NCBI RefSeq assembly: GCF_039830135.1
Contig: NZ_CP156081.1
Coordinates: 2,218,001-2,282,000 of the forward strand
Length of the DNA: 64,000 nucleotides
DNA from: Defluviimonas sp. SAOS-178_SWC
Lineage (GTDB): Bacteria > Pseudomonadota > Alphaproteobacteria > Rhodobacterales > Rhodobacteraceae
Direction: 5' to 3'
Both the position numbers and the translations under genes were made by a program. Shown in pieces: positions 44,940-52,570 of the stretch; within the stretch, counting starts at the first letter, position 1; each line of letters starts with the position of its first letter. Under the pieces are notes generated by a model. The model was not told where the DNA came from, did not search any database, and saw nothing but the letters and a program-made list of their open reading frames with translations.

Positions 44940-46163
44940 TCAGTTGCGGATGATGTTGTGCTCGGGACCGAAGGGGAAGCCCGTGATGTTGTCGGCGCCG
45001 TCCTCGGTCACGATAAGGATGTCGTGCTCGCGGTAGCCGCCGGCACCCGGCATTCCCTCCGGCAGCATCACCATTGGCTCCATGGAGACGACCATGCCCG
45101 GCCTCAGCTCGGTCTCGATATCCTCGCGCAGTTCGACCCCGGCCTCACGCCCGTAGTAATGGCTCAGTACGCCGAAGGAATGCCCGTAGCCGAAGGAGCG
45201 GTACTTCAAGAGATCCCACTGCCGGTACATGTCGTTGAGTTCGAGCGCGATCTCGTTGCATTTCGCACCGGGCTTGATCAGCTCCAACCCGCGCCGGTGA
45301 ACGGCCACGTTCTTCTCCCAGATATCGAGGCTCGCATCGTCGCAGCTGTCGCAGAAAAGCGTCCGTTCCAGCGCGGTGTAGTAGCCGAAGATCATTGGGA
45401 AGGTGTTGAGCGACAGGATATCACCAGACTTGATTTTCTTGTTGGTGACCGGGTTATGGGCACCGTCGGTGTTGATGCCGGACTGAAACCACGTCCAGGT
45501 GTCCATCAGTTCGACGAATGGGAACGAATTGGCGATCTCGCGGATCATTGCATTGGTCGAGGCAATCGCAACTTCGTGCTCTGGAACGCCCGCGCCGATC
45601 GCAGCTGCGCAGGCCGCGCCGCCCACGTCGCAAATACGCGCACCGGTCCGGATCAGCTTGTGCTCTTCCGCCGACTTGACCGATCGCATCCACATCGACG
45701 GTTGCGCGATGTCGACGAATTCCACGCCCGGCAACGCCGCCTCGAGCTGCTTGCGGTAGTCGAGATTGACGTGGTCGAACTCGATCCCCAACCGCTTGAC
45801 GCCCGGCGTCAGCTGTCGCACGGCGCGGTAGAAGTTGTCGCGCCGCCAGTCGGTGTAGGTGATGTTGTTGCCGAAACTGCGCCGCCAGGGCTGACCGCCG
45901 TCGATGCCGGCGGAGATTGTGGTGGCGTTGTCCTGCGTGATGACCATGCCGTACTTCCGGCCGAAATAGCAGTAGAGCCAGCCCGAATAGTAGTTGATGC
46001 AGTGGTAGGAGGTGAAGAGCGCCGCATCGACGTCGTTGTCAGCCATCCATTTGCGGACATCGTCCTGACGACGCTTCATTTCGGCGTCCGAGAACGGCGA
46101 GTAATCCTTGTCTCCGTTATGCCACTCCATCACGTGGAGCATGTCTTCAGTCATGTGGTTCAT
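44940..46163 (-). CDS. Creatinase (creatine amidinohydrolase)
   Basis: Creatinase hydrolyses creatine to sarcosine and urea. The 407 aa protein is a pita-bread (M24) family member without the metal ligands of peptidases. It has diagnostic creatinase stretches, such as LFTSYHCINYYSGWLYCYFG, ISAGIDGGQPWRRSFG, NITYTDWRRDNFYRAV and FGYGHSFGVL. The identity to known creatinases appears very high by eye. The start at 46163 has AGAGGA upstream; a longer frame opens at 46190. The sarcosine produced needs sarcosine oxidase or dehydrogenase, which is not in the window. Confidence 0.92.
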   Translation of the reverse strand: MNHMTEDMLHVMEWHNGDKDYSPFSDAEMKRRQDDVRKWMADNDVDAALFTSYHCINYYSGWLYCYFGRKYGMVITQDNATTISAGIDGGQPWRRSFGNNITYTDWRRDNFYRAVRQLTPGVKRLGIEFDHVNLDYRKQLEAALPGVEFVDIAQPSMWMRSVKSAEEHKLIRTGARICDVGGAACAAAIGAGVPEHEVAIASTNAMIREIANSFPFVELMDTWTWFQSGINTDGAHNPVTNKKIKSGDILSLNTFPMIFGYYTALERTLFCDSCDDASLDIWEKNVAVHRRGLELIKPGAKCNEIALELNDMYRQWDLLKYRSFGYGHSFGVLSHYYGREAGVELREDIETELRPGMVVSMEPMVMLPEGMPGAGGYREHDILIVTEDGADNITGFPFGPEHNIIRN

Positions 46164-46235
46164 GGGATCTGTCCTCTTCCATAGCCGCAACGATTGCCGA
46201 TGAGCGTAACTGCGATCTGGAATGCGCGGAAATTT

Positions 46236-46257
46236 GTTCTGGAAATCCTCAGATTTG
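46236..46257 (-). promoter_or_regulatory. Creatinine-regulon box upstream of creatinase
   Basis: On the plus strand GTTCT-G-GAAATC-CTC-AGATTTG contains the inverted repeat AAATC-CTCA-GATTT (46243-46256). It lies 73 bases before the creatinase start, nearly the same distance as the matching box before the transporter. Confidence 0.6.
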
Positions 46258-46339
46258 GGCGGCTTTAAAGGGCCAGATTGCCTTGCTGGATCAACGTAGT
46301 TTTTCAGACGAAAGCGGGAGCACAGATTGCCCGGCCAGT

Positions 46340-46560
46340 GACAGCTCTGCCATCGGCCGGACGTTTGCCTTCGCCGAGCTTGCCGAGCGCGAGGGGATCG
46401 CGCCTTCGTACATGAGCCGCGTCCTCCGCCTGACCCTGTTCGCGCCCGACATCGTCGAGGCGATCGTGGACGGAAGCAGGGGCTGGAGGTAACGCTTGTT
46501 CGCTTGCTGGAGTCATTTCCGTTGGCGTGGGAGCAGCAGCGGCCCAGCCGCGCGTGATCG
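46340..46560 (+). pseudogene. Recombinase (DNA invertase/resolvase-like) C-terminal remnant
   Basis: FAFAELAEREGIAPSYMSRV followed by LRLTLFAPDIVEAIVDG is the C-terminal HTH segment seen in large serine recombinases and related phage proteins. After GSRGW a one-frame shift near 46485 leads to LEVTLVRLLESFPLAWEQQ, the usual continuation. The N-terminal part is missing. It is debris, not a working gene. Confidence 0.5.
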
Positions 46561-46682
46561 GCGCAGGCGGAGGTTCTCCAGACCGGATTGGAACATCCGT
46601 GCTACACTTCGCAAGGGAACCGCCGTCCCAGCATTCCATGCTGAGGGCTTGTCACGGCTTCCGATGTTCCTAGGAGGATCAG

Positions 46683-47255
46683 ATGTCAGACTATAGGGTC
46701 GGGTATTTCGTCGGCAGCCTTGCAAAAGGCTCGATCAACCGAAAGCTTGCCAAGGCGCTCGTTCGCCTGGCACCCTCAGAGTTGCAAATGCAGGAGATCC
46801 CGTTTGGCGATCTTCCACTCTACAGCTATGATTACGATGCAGATTATCCGCCCGTCGCAAAGGATTTCAAGGCAGCGATTGCTGCGGTCGATGCAGTTCT
46901 CTTCGTTACCCCGGAATACAACCGCTCAATCCCCGGCGGCCTGAAGAACGCCATTGACTGGGCAAGCCGGCCATGGGGCCAGAATTCGTTCACCCGAAAA
47001 CCCTCGGGCATCATCGGCACTTCGCCGGGGGCCATCGGGACTGCTGTCGGACAACAGCACCTCAAAAGCATCCTCGGCTTTTGCAATTCGCCGATGATGA
47101 ACGCGATCGAAGCCTACATCCAGTTCACGCCGGATCTGATCTCTGACGATGGTAAAGTAAGCGTCGCATCGACAGAAACCTTTCTGCGAAACTACATGTC
47201 CGAGTTTCGCGACTTCACCAGACGCGTCCTGACGGTCTATCCCCGCACCGCGTGA
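46683..47255 (+). CDS. NAD(P)H-dependent FMN reductase
   Basis: This 190 aa flavodoxin-like enzyme has the FMN motifs VGSLAKGSINRKLAKAL, VTPEYNRSIPGGLKNAIDW and a SPGAIGTAVGQQHLK loop. These reductases make FMNH2 or reduce quinones or chromate using NAD(P)H. The start at 46683 has a strong AGGAGG site 5 bases upstream. It stands alone among mobile remnants, so its role cannot be tied to a pathway. Confidence 0.88.
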   Translation: MSDYRVGYFVGSLAKGSINRKLAKALVRLAPSELQMQEIPFGDLPLYSYDYDADYPPVAKDFKAAIAAVDAVLFVTPEYNRSIPGGLKNAIDWASRPWGQNSFTRKPSGIIGTSPGAIGTAVGQQHLKSILGFCNSPMMNAIEAYIQFTPDLISDDGKVSVASTETFLRNYMSEFRDFTRRVLTVYPRTA

Positions 47256-47424
47256 CATCAGAGCGCATCGAACGATGCGAGTCATCCGGACTGCGGCGAT
47301 TACATTGCGCCGTCGCTGCCGCAGATGTTGGTCTGGTCCGGCGGTACGCCCTTCGGCAGGGCGGCGGCGCCCTCGGCCTCCTCGCAATGCACGCCTTCCA
47401 TGCCGACACTATAGCAGGTCATCG

Positions 47425-48002
47425 ATAGAGAACTGCAGACCGCTGAAGGCACGCTACATCTCTTCGTCGCCATCGACCGCACCAGCAAGTTCGCTGTGAC
47501 CCAACTTGTCGAAAAGGCTGACAGACGGACGGCGTGGAAATTCCTGGAGCATCTGCTCAAGACCGTTCCCTACCGCATCCATACGATCCTCACTGACAAT
47601 GGCATCCAGTTCGCTGAGCAGCCCGGGAACCGGAACACGGCCTATTCCCGGCAGATGCGCTTCGACATGATTTGCGAGGCAAATGAGATCGAACACCGCC
47701 TGACCAAGCCAAACCACCCCTGGACCAATGGCCAGGTCGAGCGGATGAACCGAACGATCAAGGAGGCCACCGTCAAACGGTTCCATTACGACGGCCACGA
47801 CCAACTCCGCACCCATCTCGCGGACTTCATGGCGGCCTGCAACTTCGCTCGCAGGCTCAAGACCCTCAGTGGTCTCACACCCTACGAATACGTCTGCAAA
47901 GTCTGGACTTCAGAGCCGGACAGATTCATCGTCGACCCAATCCACCAGATGCCGGGACTGAACAACTGGCTCGCCATCTATGCGCTCTCGCACATCGACT
48001 AG
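47425..48002 (+). pseudogene. IS481-family transposase, 5'-truncated
   Basis: The frame (ELQTAEGTLHLFVAIDRTSK then FAVTQLVEKADRRTAWKFLE) enters a DDE integrase core: the Asp in LTDNGIQF and the Glu in NHPWTNGQVERMNRTIKEAT. It ends normally at 48002 with NWLAIYALSHID. The N-terminal HTH domains are missing, so the element cannot move by itself. The bases from 47256 to 47424 hold no clear gene. Confidence 0.8.
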
Positions 48003-48048
48003 GAAGCGCCGGACGCGGTCCCGTTGGCAGCAAGCTGCTTCATTGGAT

Positions 48049-48450
48049 CTAAAGGTGCCTGAAGAATCGGAATGCGGGCGGGGTCGAGTATCGGTTCTGC
48101 TTCCTGAAAGAAGGAGCGCTGCTCTCTGGCTCCAGGCATGCCCGAGCAATTTCACCCTTCGTGCCGGGAAGCCCCTCGACGATAACGACATGCACCGTCG
48201 CGGCGGCCTGTCGCCGTCTGCGGGCCGCCTGGTATTCGGTGGAGTAGTAGCAGGCCCGCGCATCTGCAAGCGATGCAAACTCGATCACCACGTGACGGTC
48301 AAGTACGGGGCCCTCAAGAACTTCGGCCGCCCCGCCCCGCGCTAGGAACCGCGCCCCGTGCGCGGCAAAGGCCGCCGGGGCAAGCGCCTGGTAGCCGGCA
48401 TAGGCTAAGGGATCGGTCACCGTGACATGGGCAATCCAATAGGCTTTCAT
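48049..48450 (-). CDS. DUF1330-family protein
   Basis: The first ~95 residues (MKAYWIAHVTVTDPLAYAGYQALAP, split) through FARGGAAEVLEGPVLDRHVVIEF, with YYSTEYQAARRRR, are typical of the small ferredoxin-fold DUF1330 (YciI/EthD-like) family of uncertain function. The C-terminal ~30 residues after GLPGTKGEIARACL look unrelated and may be read-through into non-coding DNA. It overlaps the GntR stop by 4 bases, so it is coupled to the regulator. Confidence 0.75.
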   Translation of the reverse strand: MKAYWIAHVTVTDPLAYAGYQALAPAAFAAHGARFLARGGAAEVLEGPVLDRHVVIEFASLADARACYYSTEYQAARRRRQAAATVHVVIVEGLPGTKGEIARACLEPESSAPSFRKQNRYSTPPAFRFFRHL

Positions 48451-49130
48451 GACCGGTCTTCCAGCAAGTCCCGCGCAATTTCGGCGGCGTCGCGCAAATG
48501 GTCCCGAACCGCTTCGGCGGCGCCTTCGGCGTCGTTGGCGCAGATCGCGCCGCAGATCCGGGCCATATGGCTCGGGCCAGAGATGCGGCGGTCGGTCGTC
48601 GCAAGCGTCAGCGCCCTCAGCCGGGAAATCCGGCTGTTCAGGCGCTGAACGATTTCCCACGCGATCTCATGCCCGGCGGCGAGGAATATCGTCTCATAGA
48701 ACGTTGTCGTGGCGGCATAGAGCTTGCGCGCGTCGGCATCGCCGAAAGCGGCTTCGAGGTCCGAGAGCGCCGCGCGCAGGCGGTGCTTCACGGCATCGTC
48801 GGCAACCTTGGCACAGTCGGCGGCCGCCTCGGATTCCAGCAGACGGCGGATGTCGTAGATCTGCCGCGCGCGTGGCCAGTCCAGCCCCGCCACAACAGGG
48901 CCGCTGCGCGGAAGGATTTCAACCAGCCCCTCGGCCTCAAGATAGCGGATTGCTTCGCGCACGACGGACCGGGAGACGCCGAGTTGGTCGCAAAGTGTGC
49001 GCTCCACCAGCCGGTCGCCGCCAACGAAGTGGCCCGAGATGATGGAATCGCGCAGCCGATCCACCGCCAGTTCCCTGAGCGTGGTGGGCGGATGGTCGAT
49101 CCGCAGATCGTGTTCGGGCTTCTGATCCAT
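48447..49130 (-). CDS. GntR-family regulator (FCD domain)
   Basis: This 227 aa protein has the wHTH LRELAVDRLRDSIISGHFVG and SRSVVREAIRYLEAEGLVEI (about 15-85), then an FCD ligand domain (about 95-215, DIRRLLESEAA, TTFYETIFLAAGHE). It diverges from the DUF1185-monooxygenase operon. The 103-base gap contains a near-perfect 20-base palindrome, so it is the likely repressor of that operon. Confidence 0.87.
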   Translation of the reverse strand: MDQKPEHDLRIDHPPTTLRELAVDRLRDSIISGHFVGGDRLVERTLCDQLGVSRSVVREAIRYLEAEGLVEILPRSGPVVAGLDWPRARQIYDIRRLLESEAAADCAKVADDAVKHRLRAALSDLEAAFGDADARKLYAATTTFYETIFLAAGHEIAWEIVQRLNSRISRLRALTLATTDRRISGPSHMARICGAICANDAEGAAEAVRDHLRDAAEIARDLLEDRS

Positions 49131-49183
49131 GGCCGCAGATTAGCCGCGCCCTCTGCGCCATTCAAGCTAATATTGACATACGG

Positions 49184-49203
49184 TATGATGGTATACCAAC
49201 ATA
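49184..49203. promoter_or_regulatory. Palindromic operator (core TGGTATACCA) for the GntR regulator
   Basis: TATGATGGTATACCAACATA is palindromic at 18 of 20 positions with the perfect core TGGTATACCA (49189-49198). It lies 31 bases before the DUF1185 start, between the divergent GntR and operon genes. The size and position fit an FCD-type GntR operator. Confidence 0.65.
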
Positions 49204-49233
49204 CCAACCTAACGAATCGGAAGGACCCAGGGC

Positions 49234-49836
49234 ATGCCGGCGCAGATCCGCAAGACGCTCATCACCATCGAAACGACGCTGGTCGAAGGCGGCCGCGCAG
49301 CGCCAAGGCCGCTCAAGCTGATCGCGGCGGCGGCGGTGCTGAAGAACCCATGGGCCGGCCGTGGCTTCGTCGAGGATCTCAAGCCCGAGATCCATGATGC
49401 CGCCCCAGAATTGGGCGCGCTGCTGACCGGGATGATCCTCGATGCGGCGGGCGGCGCCGAGATGGTCGAAGGCTATGGCAAGGCGGCCGTCGTCGGCCTC
49501 GACGGAGAATTGGAGCATGCGAATGCGCTGATCCACACGCTGCGCTTCGGCAACCACTACCGCCAGGCGCTGGGGGCCAAGACCTATCTGGCCTTCACCA
49601 GCGTCCGGGGACCGGCGAATTGCGCCGTGATGATCCCGCTGATGGACAAGCATGACGAAGGCCGCCGCTCGCACTACCAGACCATCCATTTCGCCATCCC
49701 CGACGCTCCGGCGGCGGACGAGATCGTCGTCGCGCTCGGCGCCTCGACCGGCGGACGGCCGCATCACCGCATTGGCGACCGTTATCAGGACCTGAAGGAT
49801 CTTGGCCATGATGTCGCGAACCCTGCGGCTGTCTGA
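49234..49836 (+). CDS. DUF1185 (amino acid synthesis family) protein
   Basis: This 200 aa protein belongs to the family labelled amino acid synthesis/DUF1185, with IRKTLITIETTLVEGGRAAP, AAVLKNPWAGRGFVEDL and GASTGGRPHHRIGDRYQDL as conserved stretches. No mechanism is established to my knowledge. It is the first gene of the operon controlled by the GntR operator, and the next gene starts inside its 3' end. The start has GGAAGG upstream. Confidence 0.75.
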   Translation: MPAQIRKTLITIETTLVEGGRAAPRPLKLIAAAAVLKNPWAGRGFVEDLKPEIHDAAPELGALLTGMILDAAGGAEMVEGYGKAAVVGLDGELEHANALIHTLRFGNHYRQALGAKTYLAFTSVRGPANCAVMIPLMDKHDEGRRSHYQTIHFAIPDAPAADEIVVALGASTGGRPHHRIGDRYQDLKDLGHDVANPAAV

Positions 49837-51520
49837 CGGTTCTGCCGTCCGGCTGCTTGAGGCCGGGGTAGGAGAGCCGCTGCTGCTGATCCACGGTGTC
49901 GGTCTCAGGGCCGAGGCCTGGGGACCGCAGATCGCGGCGCTGTCCGTAGGGGCGCATGTCATTTCTGTCGATATGCCGGGCCACTGTGGCAGCGATCCGT
50001 TGCCGGCCGGCGCCTTGCTTCCCGACTATGTCGCCTGGGCCGCCCGTGTGATCGCGGCGCTGGGGCTGGGCCCGGTCAATGTTGCCGGCCATTCCATGGG
50101 CGCGTTGATCACGGCGGGGCTGACGGTGGAACATCCGTCGCTTGTCCGGCGTGCGGCACTCCTGAACGGCGTCCATCGCCGCAGTGCCGAGGCGCGGGCA
50201 GCGGTCGAGGCACGCGCGGCCGAAATCGCCGCCGGCGCAAACGGGATCGAGGTGCCGCTGGCGCGCTGGTTCGGCCCCGACGATGACATCTGCCGCGCGA
50301 AGGTTGCCGAGTGGCTGGGGGCCGTCGATCCGGCGGGCTATGCCGCCGCCTACCGCGCCTTCGCCGAGGGCGACGATGTCTATGCCGACCGGATCGGCGC
50401 CATCCGCTGCCCGCTTCTGGTCCTGACCGGCGACGGCGACGCAAATTCCACCCCGGCGATGGCCGGGGCGATGGCCACCATGGCAGGCAGGGGGCGGGCC
50501 GTGGTGATCGGCGGACACCGGCACATGGTCAACCTGACGGCACCTGACCGGGTCAGCGCCGAAATGCAAACCTGGCTGCAAACACCAGAAGGGGCAGGCA
50601 TGAGCGGAACCACCCTGGACCCCCGCGTATTGCGCGACGCCTTCGGATGCTTCATGACCGGGGTGACCGTCGTCACGGCAATGGATGCCGAGGGCAAGCC
50701 GCTGGGCTTCACCGCCAATTCCTTTTCGTCGGTCTCGCTCGATCCGCCGCTCCTGTTGATCTCCATCGCCAACAGTTCCCGCAATGCGGCCGCGTTCCGG
50801 GCCGCTCCGGGGTTTGCGATCAACATCCTCGCCGAGGGGCAAAAGGAGGTCTCCGCCACCTTTGCCCGCCCGGTCGAGGACCGCTTTGCCACCGTGCACT
50901 GGCGCAAGGGGCCGGTCGGATCGCCGCTGATCACCGGGGTCTCCGCCTGGTTCGACTGCACGCTGGAGCAGGCGGTGGCGGCCGGAGATCACACGATCCT
51001 CATCGGCCGAATTGGGGACTTCGGCGCGACGCCTGCTCCGGGGCTGGGCTACTATCGCGGGGCTTATATCACCCCGGCGCAAACCGCCGCGCAACTGCCG
51101 ACAGGCCCGGATGTGGTCGTCTCCGTCATTCTGGAAGCGGCCGGTCAGGTGCTGCTTGTCGATGGCGGACAGGGCGGGCTGACGCTTCCAACCGCACGGG
51201 TCGGCCGGGAAGGCATGCAGGCCGTACTGGACCAGTTGATCGCGGGAACCGGTCTTTCGGCGGAACCCGGTTCCATCTACGCAGTCTATGAAGACATCGC
51301 CCAGGGCCGGCAGCATATCGCCTTCCGCTGCGCCGCCGAACAGGGTCAGCCACGGCGCGGCGCCTTCGTCGACCTCACCCCCGCAGAGATGGCCGAGGTG
51401 ACCGATCCTGCGATGCGCACCATGCTGGAACGGCTGGCCGAAGAGGCGCGCATCGGCAACTACGGAATCTATTTCGGCGACCACCAACGGGGCCGCGTGC
51501 AAAGGACCGAGGAAAGGTAA
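49808..51520 (+). CDS. Three-domain fusion: alpha/beta hydrolase, flavin reductase, NUDIX-like
   Basis: The 570 aa product starts at ATG 49808 (AAGGA upstream), inside the DUF1185 3' end. Residues 1-264 are an alpha/beta hydrolase with LLLIHGVGLRAEAW and the nucleophile elbow GHSMG (Ser96), and the late His in GGHRHMV. Residues ~265-425 are a flavin reductase (FMN-binding; LRDAFGCFMTGVTVVTAMDA and FTANSFSSVSLDPPLLLISI). Residues ~435-560 have a NUDIX-like fold (VVVSVILEAAGQVLLVDGGQ) without the catalytic REUxEE box. An ATG with GAAGG upstream lies at 50600 exactly at the hydrolase-reductase joint, so a separate reductase may also be made. Confidence 0.8.
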   Translation: MMSRTLRLSDGSAVRLLEAGVGEPLLLIHGVGLRAEAWGPQIAALSVGAHVISVDMPGHCGSDPLPAGALLPDYVAWAARVIAALGLGPVNVAGHSMGALITAGLTVEHPSLVRRAALLNGVHRRSAEARAAVEARAAEIAAGANGIEVPLARWFGPDDDICRAKVAEWLGAVDPAGYAAAYRAFAEGDDVYADRIGAIRCPLLVLTGDGDANSTPAMAGAMATMAGRGRAVVIGGHRHMVNLTAPDRVSAEMQTWLQTPEGAGMSGTTLDPRVLRDAFGCFMTGVTVVTAMDAEGKPLGFTANSFSSVSLDPPLLLISIANSSRNAAAFRAAPGFAINILAEGQKEVSATFARPVEDRFATVHWRKGPVGSPLITGVSAWFDCTLEQAVAAGDHTILIGRIGDFGATPAPGLGYYRGAYITPAQTAAQLPTGPDVVVSVILEAAGQVLLVDGGQGGLTLPTARVGREGMQAVLDQLIAGTGLSAEPGSIYAVYEDIAQGRQHIAFRCAAEQGQPRRGAFVDLTPAEMAEVTDPAMRTMLERLAEEARIGNYGIYFGDHQRGRVQRTEER

Positions 51521-51523
51521 GTC

Positions 51524-52561
51524 ATGAAGTTCTCTCTTTTCATCCATATGGAGCGCGTCTCGGCCGAGGAGGACCAGAAGCAGCTTTATGACGAGATGAT
51601 CGCGCTTTGCCGCATCGCCGACGAAGGCGGGATGCATGCCATCTGGACGGGTGAGCATCACGGCATGAACTTTACCATCGCGCCGAACCCGCTTCTGAAC
51701 CTCGTCGATCTGGCGCATCGCACGAAGAACGTCCGCCTTGGCACCGGCACCGTCATCGCGCCTTTCTGGCATCCGATCCGCCTTGCGGGCGAGGTGGCGA
51801 TGGCCGACATCATCACCGGCGGACGGCTTGACCTCGGCATCGCGCGGGGGGCCTACAGTTTCGAATACGAACGACTGATGCCCGGCCTCGACGCCTGGGG
51901 CGCGGGCGGGCGGATGCGGGAGCTGATCCCGGCCATCAAGGGGCTGTGGCAGGGCGATTACGCCCATGACGGCGAATACTGGCAGTTTCCGAAAACCACT
52001 TCCTCCCCCATGCCGGTGCAGGAGCCGCACCCGCCGATCTGGGTTGCGGCCCGCGATCCGAACAGTCACGACTTCGCCGTCTCGCAAGGCTGCAACGTGC
52101 AGGTCACGCCGCTGCATCTGGGCGATGAGGAGGTGCAAAGCCTGATGGACCGCTTCAACGCCGCCTGCGCCAAGTTCCCCCAGATCGCGCGCCCGAAGAT
52201 CATGGTCCTGCGCCACACCTATGTCGCAGACAGCGAGGCCGACGCTGAGAAGGGCGCGGAAGAACTGAACATGTTCTACAACTACTTCGGCGCCTGGTTC
52301 AAAAACGAACGCCCCATCTCCATGGGCCTGATCGAGACGCTGACGCCCGGGGAAGTGGCGGCCCATCCGTTCTATTCCGCGGATGCAATGCACAAGAACC
52401 AGATCGTGGGCGAGGCGCCCGAGGTGATCGAGAGGGTAAAATCCTACGAGGCGATGGGCTATGATGAGTTCAGCTTCTGGATCGACAGCGGGATGAGCTT
52501 CGACCGCAAGAAAGCCTCGCTCGAACGCTTCATCCGCGACGTGATGCCGGCCTTCGCCTGA
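51524..52561 (+). CDS. LLM-class flavin-dependent monooxygenase
   Basis: This 345 aa protein has the bacterial-luciferase-like fold signature MKFSLFIHMERVSAEEDQKQ, EGGMHAIWTGEHHGMNFTIA, VRLGTGTVIAPFWHPIRLAG, GRLDLGIARGAYSFEYERLM and WVAARDPNSHDFAVSQG. These enzymes use FMNH2 from a reductase to insert oxygen or cleave a C-N, C-S or ring bond. It follows the fusion gene after 3 bases, so the flavin reductase domain is its likely partner. The substrate is unknown. Confidence 0.87.
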   Translation: MKFSLFIHMERVSAEEDQKQLYDEMIALCRIADEGGMHAIWTGEHHGMNFTIAPNPLLNLVDLAHRTKNVRLGTGTVIAPFWHPIRLAGEVAMADIITGGRLDLGIARGAYSFEYERLMPGLDAWGAGGRMRELIPAIKGLWQGDYAHDGEYWQFPKTTSSPMPVQEPHPPIWVAARDPNSHDFAVSQGCNVQVTPLHLGDEEVQSLMDRFNAACAKFPQIARPKIMVLRHTYVADSEADAEKGAEELNMFYNYFGAWFKNERPISMGLIETLTPGEVAAHPFYSADAMHKNQIVGEAPEVIERVKSYEAMGYDEFSFWIDSGMSFDRKKASLERFIRDVMPAFA

Positions 52562-52570
52562 GGACAGACC

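Noticed and set aside
47300..47422. 40-codon minus-strand ORF with three Cys
   Set aside because: No family match, no ribosome site, and it lies in IS481 debris; possibly the end of a lost gene but not supportable.
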